A DNA stretch of 64,000 nucleotides from Erinaceus europaeus (taxonomy: Eukaryota; Chordata; Mammalia; Eulipotyphla; Erinaceidae), in NCBI RefSeq assembly GCF_950295315.1, contig NC_080180.1:65567092-65631091 (forward strand), read 5' to 3'. Below, in pieces: positions 10,964-22,150 of this stretch (the first letter of the stretch is position 1; each line of letters starts with the position of its first letter). The notes beneath the pieces were generated by a model. The model was not told where the DNA came from. It saw nothing but the letters and a program-made list of their open reading frames with translations, and ran no database searches. Both the position numbers and the translations under genes were made by a program.

Positions 10964-11734
10964 TAAAAAAAAAAAAAATAGAGTTTCCTTAATGCAGCAG
11001 ACATTAGAAAGTTATGTTTGAACTTCAAACCCTGAGCCCGTGTCACAGCCTAGTCAGTATGCTGTTTGCTTTGATCATCTTCACTCTGTAATAAAAATAT
11101 CAGGCACAATTCAAATGTAACTTTATTTGAGGATGGCCTGAGGCATTCTGTATTTCTTTAATTTTGGACTGGCTATTGGAAACACATTCAGCTTTGCCTC
11201 AAAGCTGCCACTAACCTCAGAGCCAAGAGCATCAAAGCTATTATGGGGTGATCAGCCTTTGCAGAGGAGACATACCTGGTCTGATGACTTACGGAAAGGA
11301 GACAGTTCTCCTTGATGAAGTGATGTGTGGAAATAATTGTTTACACACACATAAACATTCCTGGCATAACAAATTAGGTCAACAGTGGTCAAAATGGATT
11401 GTACTTGATGCAGCCTTTCAGTAAGATTTTCTCTTTAGAGCAAGCTATTTCTCCTTGATTTGATTACAGAGATATTGATTATTGATTATGGAAGTCCTTT
11501 TATTTGTTTTTGTAACAAAACCTATCCTGGAGCTTTGTGCAAAAAGAAAAATCCACTGATGTTTGTGCATTTAATTTCACTTAATATAATGTCCTCGGAG
11601 GCATTTTCAGATAGATAAATGCAAATAGTAAGGTAGGTAAATTCCTGCTAAAGCAACACCTTGAACCAAAGTAGGAATTACGATGTAGAAATAAAAAATT
11701 ATTAGGTATACTCAAAAATGAGATTTGACAGAGA
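10964..11734. other. Unique sequence, candidate conserved non-coding DNA
   Basis: No repeat is recognised from about 11090 to 11730, and there is little simple sequence. The balanced composition and lack of frames would suit a non-coding element under constraint, but this is inference without an alignment. Confidence 0.3.
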
Positions 11735-12020
11735 GAACCAAAGTAATGTTTTGTTCTTTCTCTCTTATCTTTCTCATTAATAAATAAATTATTTTAAAAA
11801 CAGGAATTTGACATATAACAGAGATTTTTTCATTTTAGCTCTCAGTGTTGCCAGATTGATTTTTATGAAACTTTGAGGTTGAAATTATTGGTATAGTGAT
11901 TATTTAACATATAAATCAAGAGGTCACGATGTTTGGCAGGCATTCTGCTCCTTTACTCCAGAGTAATGTCTTGTTGTTTCTCTCCTATCTTTCTCATTAA
12001 TAAATAAATTCTTTAAACAA
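11735..12020 (+). mobile_element. Two SINE 3' tail remnants
   Basis: Nearly identical stretches at 11745-11795 and 11965-12020 contain CTATCTTTCTCATTAATAAATAAATT, the 3' end of the SINE family seen complete at 37.69 kb. Neither keeps a tRNA-like head. Confidence 0.5.
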
Positions 12021-13174
12021 AATGTCTGGAGTAAGGGAACAGGATGCCTGAGGCTTCCATGGTCTCTTCTGCTGACAGAGAGGGACCTTTTCATCAGCCT
12101 GATGCTGCCTGAATTCCAGTCCAAATATCTAAATTTAGACTTTAGGGGTGGGGTGAGGATGGGTAGAAGTCGTTTTTATAAAGATCTTGTGATGTTTCAC
12201 ATGTGCAACAGAGTTGGAAGTCACTGTCTTTAAAAGTGTTGCAAAGACCTTTTCCTTTGCAAAGAAGAAAAAAAAAAAAACCAGACACACAACAACAATA
12301 ACAAAGCTAAAATTACCTGTCCAAGAAAAAGTGGCTTTCAAACACTTGGGCTTTTTAATAAAATATGATGCCTTTGTTAATATTGTACTTCCTAGCACCA
12401 CCTAAAAGTTAAAATGACCTATTTTTGAGAAGTGGACAGTTTTGTTTCAGTTCCACCTTGACTGAGTAGAGAAAAATGGATAGTCTCTGACCAGCCGCAG
12501 TTAAGATCAGAAGCAGTAATGTGAGGGCTGGCCTGGCAGACACAATCTACAGGGAACTTAATCAAAATAAGATTAAAAGTCTATAGCAATTTCCTTGAGT
12601 GGCCAGTCAGATATCCCCATTTTAGCCACCAACCACTCTGCCCCTGGGGCCTATTTCAGAAATAAATTGGTTTGTAGATGAGTTGAAGCAGAAGGGGGAA
12701 AAATAATGTTTTCTTGAGACTATACCCAATATGTTATCAAGTAATACAGGATCACATCAGAGTTTTTCTTCTTCTTCTTTTTCTTAAATTCTCATTTTGC
12801 TACATCTTCTTCAATGCATTAGTGTCAGATTACAAATTAGTTTATGCAAACTAGTGATTTGCCTTTGTAGAGGGCTTTAATAGCTGCGGTAAATATTTAA
12901 TAAGATAGCAGTTGAAGTGATACCTGGGCATTTGTTCAGAGGAGGGGTCTGTTCTGTTATTAGAACATTTGCATAAATAATCAATAATATTAACCATTAA
13001 AAAGCTTTGTGTAATGCTGAAGACATCTGCAGAAAACAAGGCAGCAGTGTGAATCCAGGAGTCTTAGACATAACTTTTCAAACTTAAGGGGTTACCTCTG
13101 GATGCATTTTCCATAGAGGATAGAACACATCTACCTGTATCATGGAATTCCCCATCTTGATTTTCAAAATAATT
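12021..13174. other. Unique sequence with a POU-like palindrome
   Basis: There is no gene or repeat. At 12838-12853 TAGTTT and AAACTA flank ATGC, giving a palindrome that includes an octamer-like ATGCAAA. Stretches such as 12870-13040 are free of repeats and could be conserved non-coding DNA; this is inference. Confidence 0.35.
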
Positions 13175-13294
13175 GAAGCAAGACCAGAGAGATAGCTCAA
13201 TCTGTTATAGCATGTTTTATGTATGCCTGGTGCTGCAAATATGTAGGGCCCAGGCTTCCCTACCATCTGATTCTGGAACTGAGTGGTGTGCTAG

Positions 13295-13336
<42 letters not shown>

Positions 13337-13365
13337 TTTCTCTCTTTTATAAAACTAATAAAAAA
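13175..13365 (+). mobile_element. SINE with expanded (CT)n
   Basis: GACCAGAGAGATAGCTCAATC is an eroded head. A CT run of about 35 bases at 13298-13332 precedes the TTTATAAAACTAATAAAAAA tail. Confidence 0.6.
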
Positions 13366-13682
13366 ACTGATCTAGATATTGGTAGGAAATATCAATATAA
13401 TAGGTCATATCAAGTTAGCATATTGTCTCATGGTTAGTCTCGTGACATTTTTGTTTAGGTGTCATATTTGATCCATGTTCTTATCAGGGTCTCATTGAAA
13501 ACACTACTATATAACAAAGTGAAAGATTTCCCTCAAGAGTACGCAAGTTTATGAACAGCTAATAGCCCAAGACCCAGATTTTAGTATTCTAAATTGAAGG
13601 CATTTGGCCCCATTCTGTCAAGGGACTGATGCTTCAAAATGTTAATGTTATAATGCAATCAAACATAATTTTAAGAGGATGT

Positions 13683-13845
13683 GGCCCAGGAAGTAACGTA
13701 GTGGGAGGGGTACGGAGTGAGATGAGCACCCAGCTTGCAGGTAGGAGGACCTCAGCTTGATTCCTGACGTCACATGTGCCAGAGTATCACTGGGTTTCTA
13801 CTGACGTAGGGCTCAGCTTCTCTTTCTTCTTAAAATCTTTTCATA
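13683..13845 (+). mobile_element. Diverged SINE, 37.69-kb family
   Basis: TGGCCCAGGAAGTAACGTAG, TCAGCTTGATTCC (B-box region) and CACATGTGCCAGAGT align by eye with the better copy at 37.69 kb. Confidence 0.65.
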
Positions 13846-14099
13846 ATGTATGACAAAGAGAACTTTAGCACAGAGGAGCATAGAATGGGTTAAGCTTGTT
13901 GGGTGTCCCGTTGCTGTGATTTGTGATCTAAGTTTGAGATCTGTTTGAGGGTTATCACAATGGAAACCATGAAACATCACCATTTGTCTAGGAGCAGATG
14001 AGCCCTCTGAGTTCTTGCTACTTGTTCTTCTTTATTATTCTGAGTATTGTACGTGACCTGCTCCCCTCTCCCCTTGGCAGGAAAGTGAGTTTCCCTACC

Positions 14100-14420
14100 T
14101 TATAGATATTTTTTGTATATTTTTGTATATTCTAGGTTATACATATATACTTATGATTAACAATGAGTTACAAGATTGTACAATGACAGGGTCCAGTCCC
14201 ACACTGCACCCACCCATATACCAAAGGACTATGTTCCCCCACCCCCCTTCACCTCTCCAAGATAACACCGTAATTCTCACAGGTCTTAGAAACATTTTTT
14301 CTGTTTCTTTTTTTATGCAAATTCATGGGTATCAATTCTCTAGATTCCACGTGAGTGAAACTATATATAATTGTCTTCTCTGCTTATTTTGCTAATCATA
14401 ATCACCTCCAGTGATGCTCA
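14100..14420 (-). mobile_element. L1 fragment just past ORF2, antisense
   Basis: In reverse complement, AAATAAGCAGAGAAGACAAT and TGGAATCTAGAGAATTGATA match the typical segment after the L1 ORF2 stop, equivalent to about 46.87-46.93 kb here. It is diverged and non-coding. Confidence 0.6.
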
Positions 14421-15409
14421 TCTTACCTTACAGCCTAGACGTCTCTTATAGAAACACAGACTCCTTTCCCCTCTCCAGGGATCAGCAGCAAAGCCTCGTG
14501 CAGCTGTTCTCATCAGAAAAACAAAGTATGAAACAGGTGCTTCTAAAGAACATGACTGGGGAACTTCTTTATTGATAAAGTTGGTAAAGCGTCTGGGAAG
14601 CACCTGGCATTTCTGGTCTCGCATAGTTATTTGTGGGGTGTGTCTGTGGATAGCACAGAGCTTCTCAGCCTCCCTGGAGACGAGGCGGCAGTGGTGGGTC
14701 CTAGGGAGTCACAGTCTTTGGGTTACTTGCTTGTAGCCACAGCAGAATGCATGTCAATGATTATGAACTTGCCACAAAGTGGTTCAGCTAAAAGGGGCTG
14801 TGAAATGCAGAGGGATAATTCAGAACAGCCCAGTGAGTGGTCATCTAGATGAGCAGAAATGTTCTGTTCATTCTCTGCGTTACCTAGAGAAAGGGGCCTC
14901 TTTCAGTTGCACACTTATTCTTTCATTCAGAACTTGGTGACGTCTGGAAATAAAGACCTTTTTGATAGTCTATTTGAAATTGATGGGAAACAATGTCCTA
15001 GCAGTTAAAATAACAGTAGTTAGACTACAACTCTCTTTTATGATTATTTTTTTCGCTAATGATTACTTTGAAACTATTGCCAAATTGTGCACTTGCTCCT
15101 TAAAAATTCTTTCCAAGAGTTAGTCTCTGGGTGAAATAGTGCAGAAGACGCAGTAATTAATATGAGACCAACTGACTGTTAGCTACTAATACTCTCAGAT
15201 TTTCATGGATGGCAAAAGTGGTTTGTACATGTTTTATTTATGAAAATATGAGTAGATGTGGAAATGCCTAATGTTTTATATTATTTCCTATTGAGAATTT
15301 TCAGGTAAAGTGTTTTGCCATATATGCTAAACCTAATTCTAAGGTCCCAGTTATATATATATATTTAAGATGTAAAGGCTACACTTTCAAATAAATGGCA
15401 GGAAGATAT
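14421..15409. other. Unique sequence, no gene seen
   Basis: Short frames at 14418-14852 on both strands overlap one another and show no protein-family features. Confidence 0.4.
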
Positions 15410-15670
15410 AGGAGGGGCCAGTTGGTGGATAACGTGACAGAGCACACACATTGGTGTGCCTGTAGACCCTGGTCCCCACCTGCAGTGGAAGAAGCTTCAC
15501 CAGTGTTGGAGCAGGGCTCTGGCTCCCTGGGCCCCTCTCTCTATATATGTATATCACAATGTCTCTATTTCCATCTCTGTCTCTCACCCTCAAAAAAAAA
15601 TAAATAAAGACACCTTGGCTGACAGAATGGTGGTGGTATTCAGTCACAGAACCCTAGCAATAATACTGGG
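15410..15670 (+). mobile_element. Extended short-family SINE
   Basis: GGAGGGGCCAGTTGGTGG begins the head. CCCCACCTGCAGTGGAAGAAGC and the CT-rich body follow, then an A-rich stretch and the 3' extension GAATGGTGGTGG...AACCCTAGCAATAATACTGG. Confidence 0.75.
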
Positions 15671-15682
15671 GTAATAATAATA

Positions 15683-15713
<31 letters not shown>

Positions 15714-15716
15714 TAA
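15671..15716. repeat. (TAA)n microsatellite
   Basis: About 45 bases of TAA units with TGA variants, at the tail of the preceding SINE. Confidence 0.9.
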
Positions 15717-15799
15717 CATCTTGGTAGTATGAATACACCATAGTCACTGTTGCAAAAAATGTTCTCACGTTTTTAGTTTTTCATGTTTTTTAAATTTTT

Positions 15800-15915
15800 C
15801 CCCCCAGAAAACTGCTCAGCTCTGGCTTATAATAGTGCTGGGGATTGAACTTGAGACATTTGGTGCCCAAAGCATGAAAGTAATTTTGTGTAATCTGTAT
15901 GCTATCTCACCTGCA
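15800..15915 (-). mobile_element. CTCTGG-family SINE, antisense
   Basis: AACTGCTCAGCTCTGGCTTATA and GCTGGGGATTGAACTTGAGAC are the reverse of the family 3' end and B box. Confidence 0.78.
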
Positions 15916-16849
15916 TATAATGAATAATTAGTCTGAGTTTAGTTTTAATGCAAGATAAATTCAATCAGGCTTATTTTAATAGAACTGATGACAAATGATA
16001 CATTGTACAGTGTATTGAGGTACAGTAGTTCCTTATCTAATTAGTAAAATATAAAAAAATCTTAGCAATTATATATAAATAGTTTATATATGAGAGAAGA
16101 CCACATTATAAGGACTTCATTTGACCTGTCTTTGAAGTAGTAATTTTCCAATCTCTCGGCAAGCTCCATTTACACAAGAGAAAACTCTTTAATTATAAGA
16201 TTCTTAATTTACCTCGGTAATTTCATAAGAAAAATGATTAATTACCTTGAGCAATCAGTTTTATAGGTGATTCTAGCTCTTTATTTCAATCACAAAAAAG
16301 TAACTCAAGAAGGAGAAGCTTATGTATAAGAAAAAATGACAGAAAATGCAAGTCTTTTAGAAAAACCAGTGTTGAGACTGACTATCTTTTGACATAATTC
16401 TTTAAATCACTTTACTATCTGTTGAGCAGCTTCTGTCTTGAAGCTCAGTGACTCAATATAGCACTGGAATTTTGATCAGATATACATTCAAAGAAATAAA
16501 TAGCAAGTTTAGAACACTGATATTTGGAAAATATAAATTTTGTGAGGTTTGTAATGCTTTTAGATTTATAAAATTCAAAGTTGAATGGTAATGATAGAGT
16601 TTGACCGAATAAACGCAGAAAACAACTGAAGATCCCAAACAGAGTTCTCTTTAAAGTATTCCCTTTTCAGTTGAGATTGTGACCATCTAAAATAAAAGTC
16701 ACTTTACCCATGTGTGTTCATCCTAGAGATTAACTCATGACTACAAATCCTACCTCTAAAAGGTAGATAGAGTCAAATAATAATTTATAGGTATTTATTT
16801 CATGGTCTCAGTCTGGCCCAATTACAACGTAACTTGGGATTATATTTGT
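15916..16849. other. Unique AT-rich sequence
   Basis: 16130-16290 is rich in AATTA motifs (TTTAATTATAAG, TGATTAATTACC) and repeat-free, a candidate conserved non-coding block. No gene seen. Confidence 0.35.
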
Positions 16850-16985
16850 TTGTTTGTTTATTTTAAATGTATTTGTATTTGGAGGATTAATGGATAACTA
16901 CATTATAGTTGTTGACTCATGGGATAATTTTTCATCTCTCTTTCTAAAAAACACTCTCGCCTCCCATTTATGTCCTTTGGGACTT
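16850..16985 (-). mobile_element. L1 3' end fragment, antisense
   Basis: The segment around GGAGGATTAATGGATAACTAC resembles the reverse of the L1 terminal TTAATCCTCCAATAAAG at 47.15 kb. Confidence 0.45.
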
Positions 16986-17244
16986 TAAGAGTGTGAGTAT
17001 GTAGGAATGTCATGCTATTCAAATAGCCCTGTGAAAGCAATCACAAGTGATCACTGTGCTGTGGGTACCAAACACAGATGCAGCTGGTCAACTTCCATGA
17101 GATGTGCAGAGGGGGAATGCAGTGAGGAAACACACAGGAGAAATTCGGGCCTGGCAGAAATCCCGTCTTCCTTCTCATCTGTATAGAAGAAGTTTAGAAG
17201 TCTCATTATTAGCGACTAATGTTTCATTGACATGCTGTTGTTGT

Positions 17245-17331
17245 TTTTATTATTATTACTATCAAGGTTATCACTGGGATTCAGTGCCTATGCAGTGAAT
17301 CCACCACTCTAGGTGGTCGGTTTCTCTTTTT

Positions 17332-17395
<64 letters not shown>

Positions 17396-17818
17396 TCCTT
17401 CTTCCTTTCTTCTCTACCCTTCCTCCCTTCCTTTCTTTCTTCCATCCTCTCTTTCCTTCTCTCTCTGAAAAAATTTTTTTTTCTTCCTTATTCTATCATT
17501 TATCTTCTAACTTTATTTTTTTTATTAAAACATTTTTTTTATTATTTATTTTCCCTTTTGTTGCCCTTGTTGTTTTGTTGTTGTAGTTATTGTGGTTGTT
17601 GATGTCGTCGTTGTTGGATAGGACAGAGAGAAATGGAGAGAAGAGGGGAAGACAGAGAGGGGGGAGAGAAAGACAGACACCTGCAGACCTGCTTCACCGC
17701 CTGGGAAGCGACTCCCCTGCAGGTGGGGAGCCGGGGGCTCGAACCGGGATCCTTATGCCGGTCCTTGTGCTTTGCACCATGTGCACTTAACCCGCTGCGC
17801 TCCCGCCCGACTCCCCAT
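17245..17818 (-). mobile_element. Extended long-family SINE, antisense, with TTTC expansion
   Basis: The 3' extension (CACTGGGATTCAGTGCC...AATCCACCACTC) lies at 17245-17320. A (TTTC)n block follows at 17325-17460, and the standard SINE body and head at 17535-17818. The head closes at CGCCCGACTCCCC. Confidence 0.88.
17325..17460. repeat. (TTTC)n microsatellite in the SINE tail
   Basis: About 75 bases of near-pure TTTC followed by CT-rich degenerate units. Confidence 0.93.
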
Positions 17819-17904
17819 CTTCTAATTTTAAATATCTTCTCTACTTGTTTAATCTGGTTTTTACTGTTTTTGTTTGGGAGACTAATCATATCCCTGACTT
17901 CAAA

Positions 17905-18075
17905 TATTTTATTTTATTAACGAGAGTGAGAGATTCAGAAAAATAGAGAACACAGAGCAGAACTCAGCTCTGACTGATAGTGGTGTTGAACACTAAACTT
18001 GAGACTTCAGGGCCTCCGGCATGGAAGTGTGATGCACAAACCAGTGTGATGCACTGTTCAGTGTCCCCAGCCCCA
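17905..18075 (-). mobile_element. CTCTGG-family SINE, antisense
   Basis: ATTTTATTAACGAGAGTGAGAG, GAACTCAGCTCTGACTGATAG and TGTCCCCAGCCCCAC give tail, 3' end and head in reverse order. Confidence 0.75.
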
Positions 18076-20096
18076 CTTTCCCTAATGTTGAAGACAAGAT
18101 TTTCTTACCTTCTTGTTATGAAAATAAGAGGAGACAGCAGTATGGCCTCAAAAAGTCAATACGCATATCCTTCCTACTGAAAATATCATTAAAGATAAAT
18201 AGCATCATCCGTGACAACAATGGGAAATAACAATGAAATCAGCAGACCAGAAAATACATGAACCTGGGAATAGATGAAGCATATTGTACCTGTATTGTAT
18301 TGGGTTACTAGAGAAATCATGATTTTCTGTTACTGAACATAGTTCATGAAACTTACTGCCTGATGATTGACTAGTGGCTGTGCTTCTCGATGTGAGAGAA
18401 CTCATTGACACAGAAAGTAATTCTTATTAAGAATATTTAAAAAGTTGATTTGTACTTGCTGCTACCTCCATAGACCAGAGCCTTAAGGACTGTTGTATTT
18501 TCTTTCTCTCTCTCCACATATTATATATCACACGTCTTAGAAAGGAGAAAAAAATTCCAACATTATTCTATTTGACAGGAAACATCTTATCCAAAGACAG
18601 AATCTAAACTCTGGCTTCCTTGCAGTGCGATTGAAAACATACCACAATCATTGCATTCCTTATCCTGCTGCCATGCCATTCTTGAACCGTTGAAAGCTCA
18701 GTCTTCACAAACTCCTCTTATGATTCTGTAACCTCAACATTGTTTGCCTGGACATTGTAACACGTATTGGATAAAGAATGGATTTGATGCCTTCGAACTA
18801 CAATTATATACAACTTTGGGTTTGGAATTTCATTTTACGGTGGTTGACTTTGCTCTGAGACTTCATGAAGTGGCAAACAAAAACCTAGATTTAAATCTGT
18901 GTTTAAATATTTACATGTTTGAAACTGTATTTAACTTATTGGCACATTAAACATAACTACGAGGAGGAAAAAAAATGCTACCCATTCAGATAATAAATAA
19001 ATAATTTAACTAAGATTGGACTTTTAAATAATTTAAAGTAATATAGATTTTCACAGTAGAAATTATTTCCTCAAGACTGAAGGAGCAATCTCAAGTAAAT
19101 CACATATTGGTCCTTTCCCTGGCTTGTCAATAAGCATATGTTGACTTTATTGTTGCTGAATACATTCTCCCACTAATATGCCTTCAGTTATGACATTGGC
19201 ACAATAAACAAAGAGACACTTCTGCACACTCATGAAAATAACTAAAATTGCAAGGAAATTTGGATATATAGATTATATCTATCTTTTTTTGTGATTCCCA
19301 GTTATGTTACTTCTTTAACATCTTAGTTATCACTATAATTAAATGCTAATTAATAAAATCTTTCAAAATTCTGCAATGGATTATTGAAACTCCAGTGAAA
19401 ATGCAACCTCATAAAACATGAAAAAACACTGTCTGGAAAGTAGAATTGTTCTTACAGTTGTTAAATTCTCAAGCTACTGGTACAATATTCAGGAAACATT
19501 TCAGAATCTTGGGAATGGCTATTTAAACTCTATTCACTGTCTTAAAGGGTGCATGTTGCTTAATAAAAAGAAAAATAGAGAATGCTAATATAAAAAATGT
19601 AGTAGAAAACATCCTATCACTTTAGGATTCAAAATTCATGCTTATTTACTTTACTGAAATTTGAACCATTCTGCAGTGAGGTAAAATATACTTATGCTGG
19701 CCTATCCCATTAATTTAAGGGAATAAAACCAAATATGTCATCATTTTCATTTCCATTTGAAGGAGCACCATTGGGTGAATAAAACATTCCAACTGCAGAC
19801 TATAAACATTAAAACAAATGTATTTAGTAAGTGGACACTAGTATATGAGGCTACACACCAAGTGACAAAGTGTCGGAATTGTTTTTGCTCCTCCTGTAAT
19901 CAATCCCTTAGCAGGAAGCCTTCCGGCTGTACTGAGACCGACTTACAAAGCAGTCCATGAGTCAGACTTTAAAACCTTTCAGTCCAGGAGTTCAATTCCA
20001 CACAGGTGCTCCTACACACGCCTCCCCTCACAGGCACAGTACACCCAGATCCCACTCCCCTACCACACTCAGTACATTCAAAAATGGGGTGATGTG
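18076..20096. other. 2-kb unique AT-rich stretch
   Basis: No repeat or gene recognised. Frames of 60-68 codons (18744-18950, 19757-19960, 19957-20139) show no family features. Confidence 0.4.
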
Positions 20097-20360
20097 TATA
20101 GGGACTGGCGGTGATTCAGCTGGAAGAATGCATGTATGACCAGGCCCAAGGACATGAGTTCAAGCCTTAGTCACCACCTTGGGGGTGGGGTTGGCTTCAT
20201 AATGGAGAAAGTGATGCAGATGCCATCTCTCTTATTCTTTCTCATTCCCTCCTCCACCAACCTTTATCAAAAAGAACAGGAAAATGAAGAAAGGAAAATG
20301 TTGTGGGGAAAGTGGTTATCTGGGCTCTGAGCCCTAGCGGTAACCCTGGTGGCAAAGAAA
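20097..20360 (+). mobile_element. Diverged SINE with 3' extension
   Basis: ATAGGGACTGGCGGTGATTC and GACATGAGTTCAAGCC (B-box region) begin it. After an A-rich stretch, CTGGGCTCTGAGCCCTAGCGGTAACCCTGG matches the 3' extension of the long SINEs. Confidence 0.65.
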
Positions 20361-20974
20361 ATTCAAAACCAAAGACCTCATAGACAGAGTGAATTGTGCA
20401 TCTCAAGGTTTATTAAAATAAATTGGAACTACTGTAAATAGCTCTGACAAAATAAAATCTTACAGAGTGAGTAATCCCTTTACTCTGCATTTCTTTATGA
20501 AAATACCCATGAAATGAATTTGTGAACTGGAATACATAGGACTTGTCTGAAACGGCAAAGGGAATAATGTTTCATTCCCAAATTGCAAAATGCAGTGGCC
20601 ATATAGAATCCTGGCTTTCAAGAGATGATTCAATGAACAATATATTTAATCAAAATTGTTAATTAAAAAAAAGACTCCAAGAATTAAATCAATGATGTCT
20701 TCCAGTAAATAGAAATAATATTATATCTGTTTGAAGTCTTTTGGACTATTTTGTGATTTTTTGACAATGATTTGTATTTATTTTGCAGGACATTTTAAGC
20801 AATTAAATAATCGAGTTGCTTCGCAACAGCAAATTAGGTATTTCAGGCGGCTGAACTATGCTTCAGCACGTCTCCACTCTGCAGGGGCTTTGTTATAAAG
20901 CAGCCGTTAGAAGCATCTCTGTTATGTACAAAAAAGAAAGCAGACGATTCTTGGTTTGATGGATGTTCACAAAG
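20361..20974. other. Unique sequence, candidate conserved non-coding DNA
   Basis: 20690-20940 is repeat-free. It has AAGCAATTAAATAAT next to a small perfect hairpin, GTTGC at 20815-20819 and GCAAC at 20823-20827. A regulatory role is inference only. Confidence 0.35.
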
Positions 20975-21220
20975 GTTTCCTCCCTCCCCCATCCTCCCTC
21001 ATCTCTCCTTCCCCTCTGTATCTTCCTCCCTTTCTTCCTTCTTTCCTTCCTTCCTGACATGCTTGCTTCCTCCCTGCCTTTCATTGCTTCTTCCCTCTCT
21101 ACCTCCCTTCCTTTCTCCCTTCTTTCTTTCCTTCCTTCTATCTTTCTTATCTCTTTCCTTTTCATTCATTCATTCATTCATTCATTCATTCATTCATTCA
21201 TTGTTTCTTTCTTTTCCCCT
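20975..21220. repeat. CT-rich tract ending in (CATT)n
   Basis: A degenerate TTCC/CTTT tract leads into ten CATT units at 21163-21201. Reading frames here are translations of the repeat. Confidence 0.9.
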
Positions 21221-21221
21221 T

Positions 21222-21586
21222 TCCACCAGGGTTCTCACTAAAGTTTGATACCTGCACTATGAATTGAATCTACCATTCCTAGTGGCCATCCCCCCTTCTT
21301 CTTCTTCTTCTTCTTATTCTTATTCTTATTATTTGCGATAGACAGTGAGAGGGAGGCAAAGAGAGAGACAGATACCTGTGGCACTGCTCCATCACTAATC
21401 AAGTCCCCCCACATTCTTCCTTCCACTGCAAGTGGGAGGAAGGAGGAAGGAGGAAGGGAGAAAGAGAGAAAGGGAGGGAGGGAGGAAGGAAGGAAGGAAG
21501 GAAGGAAGGAAGGAAAGAAGAGGGAGGGAGGGAGGGAGGGCTTGAACACTTGTCCTTCACCTACTAGGTGCAACACTATCTGACCC
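21222..21586 (-). mobile_element. Extended SINE, antisense, with AAGG expansion
   Basis: The 3' extension (CACCAGGGTTCTCAC...AATCTACCATTCC) is followed by a CTT/ATT tail, the body and the head closing at TATCTGACCCCCA. A GGAA/GGGA array of about 105 bases (21436-21540) sits where the B-box flank should be, between AAGTGGGAGG and CTTGAACAC. The head begins right at the 3' end of the Vingi-like element. Confidence 0.75.
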
Positions 21587-21589
21587 CCA

Positions 21590-22150
21590 GAAAAATCTTT
21601 CTAGAATTAAGTGGTTCTTCTTCTAGCGTTTGCCCTTCTTCCGTAGCCAGTCCACAGCGTCAGGTGGAGCCTGATGTCAAGTTTCGAGACCTCCTTTGAA
21701 TCTGGAGAGGTGGCAGTCGTTGACTATGTGGGTCATAGTCTGTCTGGAGCTGCAGGGGCAGTTCGGGTCGTCTCTGGCTCCCCGGCGATGGAACATAGCG
21801 GCGCACCGGCCATGGCCTGTTCGATAGCGATTGAGGAGGGCCCAGTCATAACGTGCCAGGTCAAAGCCGGGTTGACGCTCGCAGGGGTCTGTGATGAGGT
21901 GTTTGTTCTTGACCTCAGCTGACTGCCAGCTCTGTTTCCAAGAGTCTGGAACAGAGAAGTTCAGTGTAGGCGTAGGGGACCAGATTGGGTGACGAGACTA
22001 AGTTATAAGATGTATTACCTACGATAGGAGGACATTCTTTGGTGCGATAATTTATGAGTTGGTTCCGTAGTCTTTAAATTGTCCCAAATGTTCCATAGCT
22101 TTCAGTGTTCATGGATCTGACTGTGTTTACTGGTCGTGAGAGCTGGCACA
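21590..22150 (-). mobile_element. Vingi-like non-LTR retrotransposon, ORF 3' end
   Basis: The minus strand from about 21960 to the stop at 21623-21625 encodes the C-terminal part of a non-L1 LINE polyprotein. It reads PGFDLARYDWALLNRYRTG, then a Cys-Cys-His-Cys motif, CPC at 21752-21760, His at 21728-21730 and Cys at 21713-21715 (C-x-C-x7-H-x4-C), then RFKGGLE and AVDWLRKKGK. This arrangement is typical of the C-terminal domain of Ingi/Vingi and related LINEs; mammalian L1 has a different one. One in-frame TGA lies at 21677-21679, and the frame breaks near 21990, so the copy is dead. Further 5' similarity, to about 22150, is weaker. Non-autonomous deletion derivatives of Vingi are known in hedgehog, and this could be one. 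Clade assignment is from memory of the motif. Confidence 0.75.

Noticed and set aside
17341..17460. CRISPR-like regular repeat
   Set aside because: The TTTC units have no spacers; it is a microsatellite in a SINE tail in a mammalian genome.
21674..21922. 82-codon plus-strand frame as a gene
   Set aside because: It is antisense to the Vingi-like LINE coding frame, which carries the recognisable motifs.
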